Source: Geoalkalibacter_A sp034189505 (GTDB taxonomy: Bacteria > Desulfobacterota > Desulfuromonadia > Desulfuromonadales > Geoalkalibacteraceae). From it: a stretch of DNA of 5,885 nucleotides. This document shows positions 5,696 to 5,885 of the stretch, piece by piece. Where the stretch lies: the NCBI GenBank assembly GCA_034189505.1, contig JAXHUR010000120.1:1-5885 (forward strand). The letters are read 5' to 3'. The position numbers and the translations under genes were made by a program. Numbering within the stretch: position 1 is the first letter of the stretch; each line of letters begins with the position of its first letter. The notes under the pieces were generated by a model. The model saw nothing but the letters and a program-made list of their open reading frames with translations, had not been told where the DNA came from and did no database searches.

Positions 5696-5885
5696 GACAA
5701 CAAGAGATACGGGCATATCCCCAGTGCCCTGTTCGATGCTATCACATTTCTGGCCCAAGCTCTGCCATCAGCACGGCCAGAAGTGCAATCGTCCTGTTTA
5801 CGTGCGGGGGCAAAACTGGGTCAGTCTGGCGCTGACGCTCTCGCAAGGCTGGCGCGCATTGGCGATCCCGGTGCTGTCGCGACTT
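5693..5885 (+). pseudogene. Internally deleted transposase remnant (DDE, IS4/IS701-like), continuing past window
   Basis: From ATG 5693 the frame reads MDNKRYGHIPSALFDAITFL, then AQALP, a typical N-terminus of IS4/IS701-like transposases of the 'IPxxLxxxIxxLQALP' type. From about 5766 a different frame carries a mid-protein segment: HQHGQKCNRPVYVRGQNWVS, followed by a hydrophobic strand ending LAIPVLSRL. In the family this segment lies well over a hundred residues further on, after the first catalytic aspartate. The two pieces are therefore joined by an out-of-frame deletion near 5764-5766 that removes the first catalytic aspartate region. The fragment cannot encode an active enzyme. It points away from hydBGDA, and its right end is outside the window. 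The family is recognised from motif memory only, so the exact IS group is uncertain. Confidence 0.65.

Noticed and set aside
5558..5758. N-terminal extension of hydB to an ATG at 5758 (411 residues)
   Set aside because: The added 67 residues do not resemble the family and lie across the transposase remnant and its hairpin. GTG 5557 has an excellent ribosome site.

Overview
The window looks like a chromosomal stretch from a Desulfuromonadales/Geobacter-type deltaproteobacterium (Desulfobacterota). This is inferred from the gene families (group 3b hydrogenase set, double-Cache sensor kinase, MauE/DoxX-like protein, Geobacter-like transposase), the moderately high GC content and the repeat style. 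I could not run a taxonomic search.

Left part (1-1623, + strand): the last 42 codons of a ComM/YifB Mg-chelatase-like ATPase, then a large, almost perfectly symmetrical inverted-repeat element (170-351). Directly against its right edge lies a decayed sensor histidine kinase (352-1382). It lacks its N-terminus, has several frameshifts, and carries an internal deletion joining the start of the HAMP linker to the end of the ATPase domain. A fragment of a MauE/DoxX-type redox membrane protein (about 1399-1623) follows and ends tail-to-tail against the hydrogenase operon.

Central part (1617-5557, - strand): an intact, tightly overlapping four-gene operon, read right to left as hydB (Fe-S subunit), hydG (FAD/NAD(P)-binding and 2Fe-2S subunit), hydD (small [NiFe] subunit) and hydA (large catalytic subunit). 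Together they encode a cytoplasmic group 3b NAD(P)-linked [NiFe] hydrogenase, also called sulfhydrogenase. Electrons from H2 at the Ni-Fe site in HydA would pass through the three 4Fe-4S clusters of HydD and the clusters of HydB to the flavin subunit HydG, which reduces NAD(P)+; the reverse direction evolves H2. All metal-ligand motifs are present and no frame is broken. No maturation or protease genes are in the window.

Right part (5558-5885): a short intergenic region with the hydB ribosome binding site and a weak promoter candidate. Then comes a hairpin that contains the start codon of a divergently oriented, internally deleted transposase remnant running off the window.

The main impression is an intact hydrogenase operon set in a zone of gene decay on both sides. 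I see no convincing undescribed system. The most notable unexplained structure is the 182-bp palindromic element.
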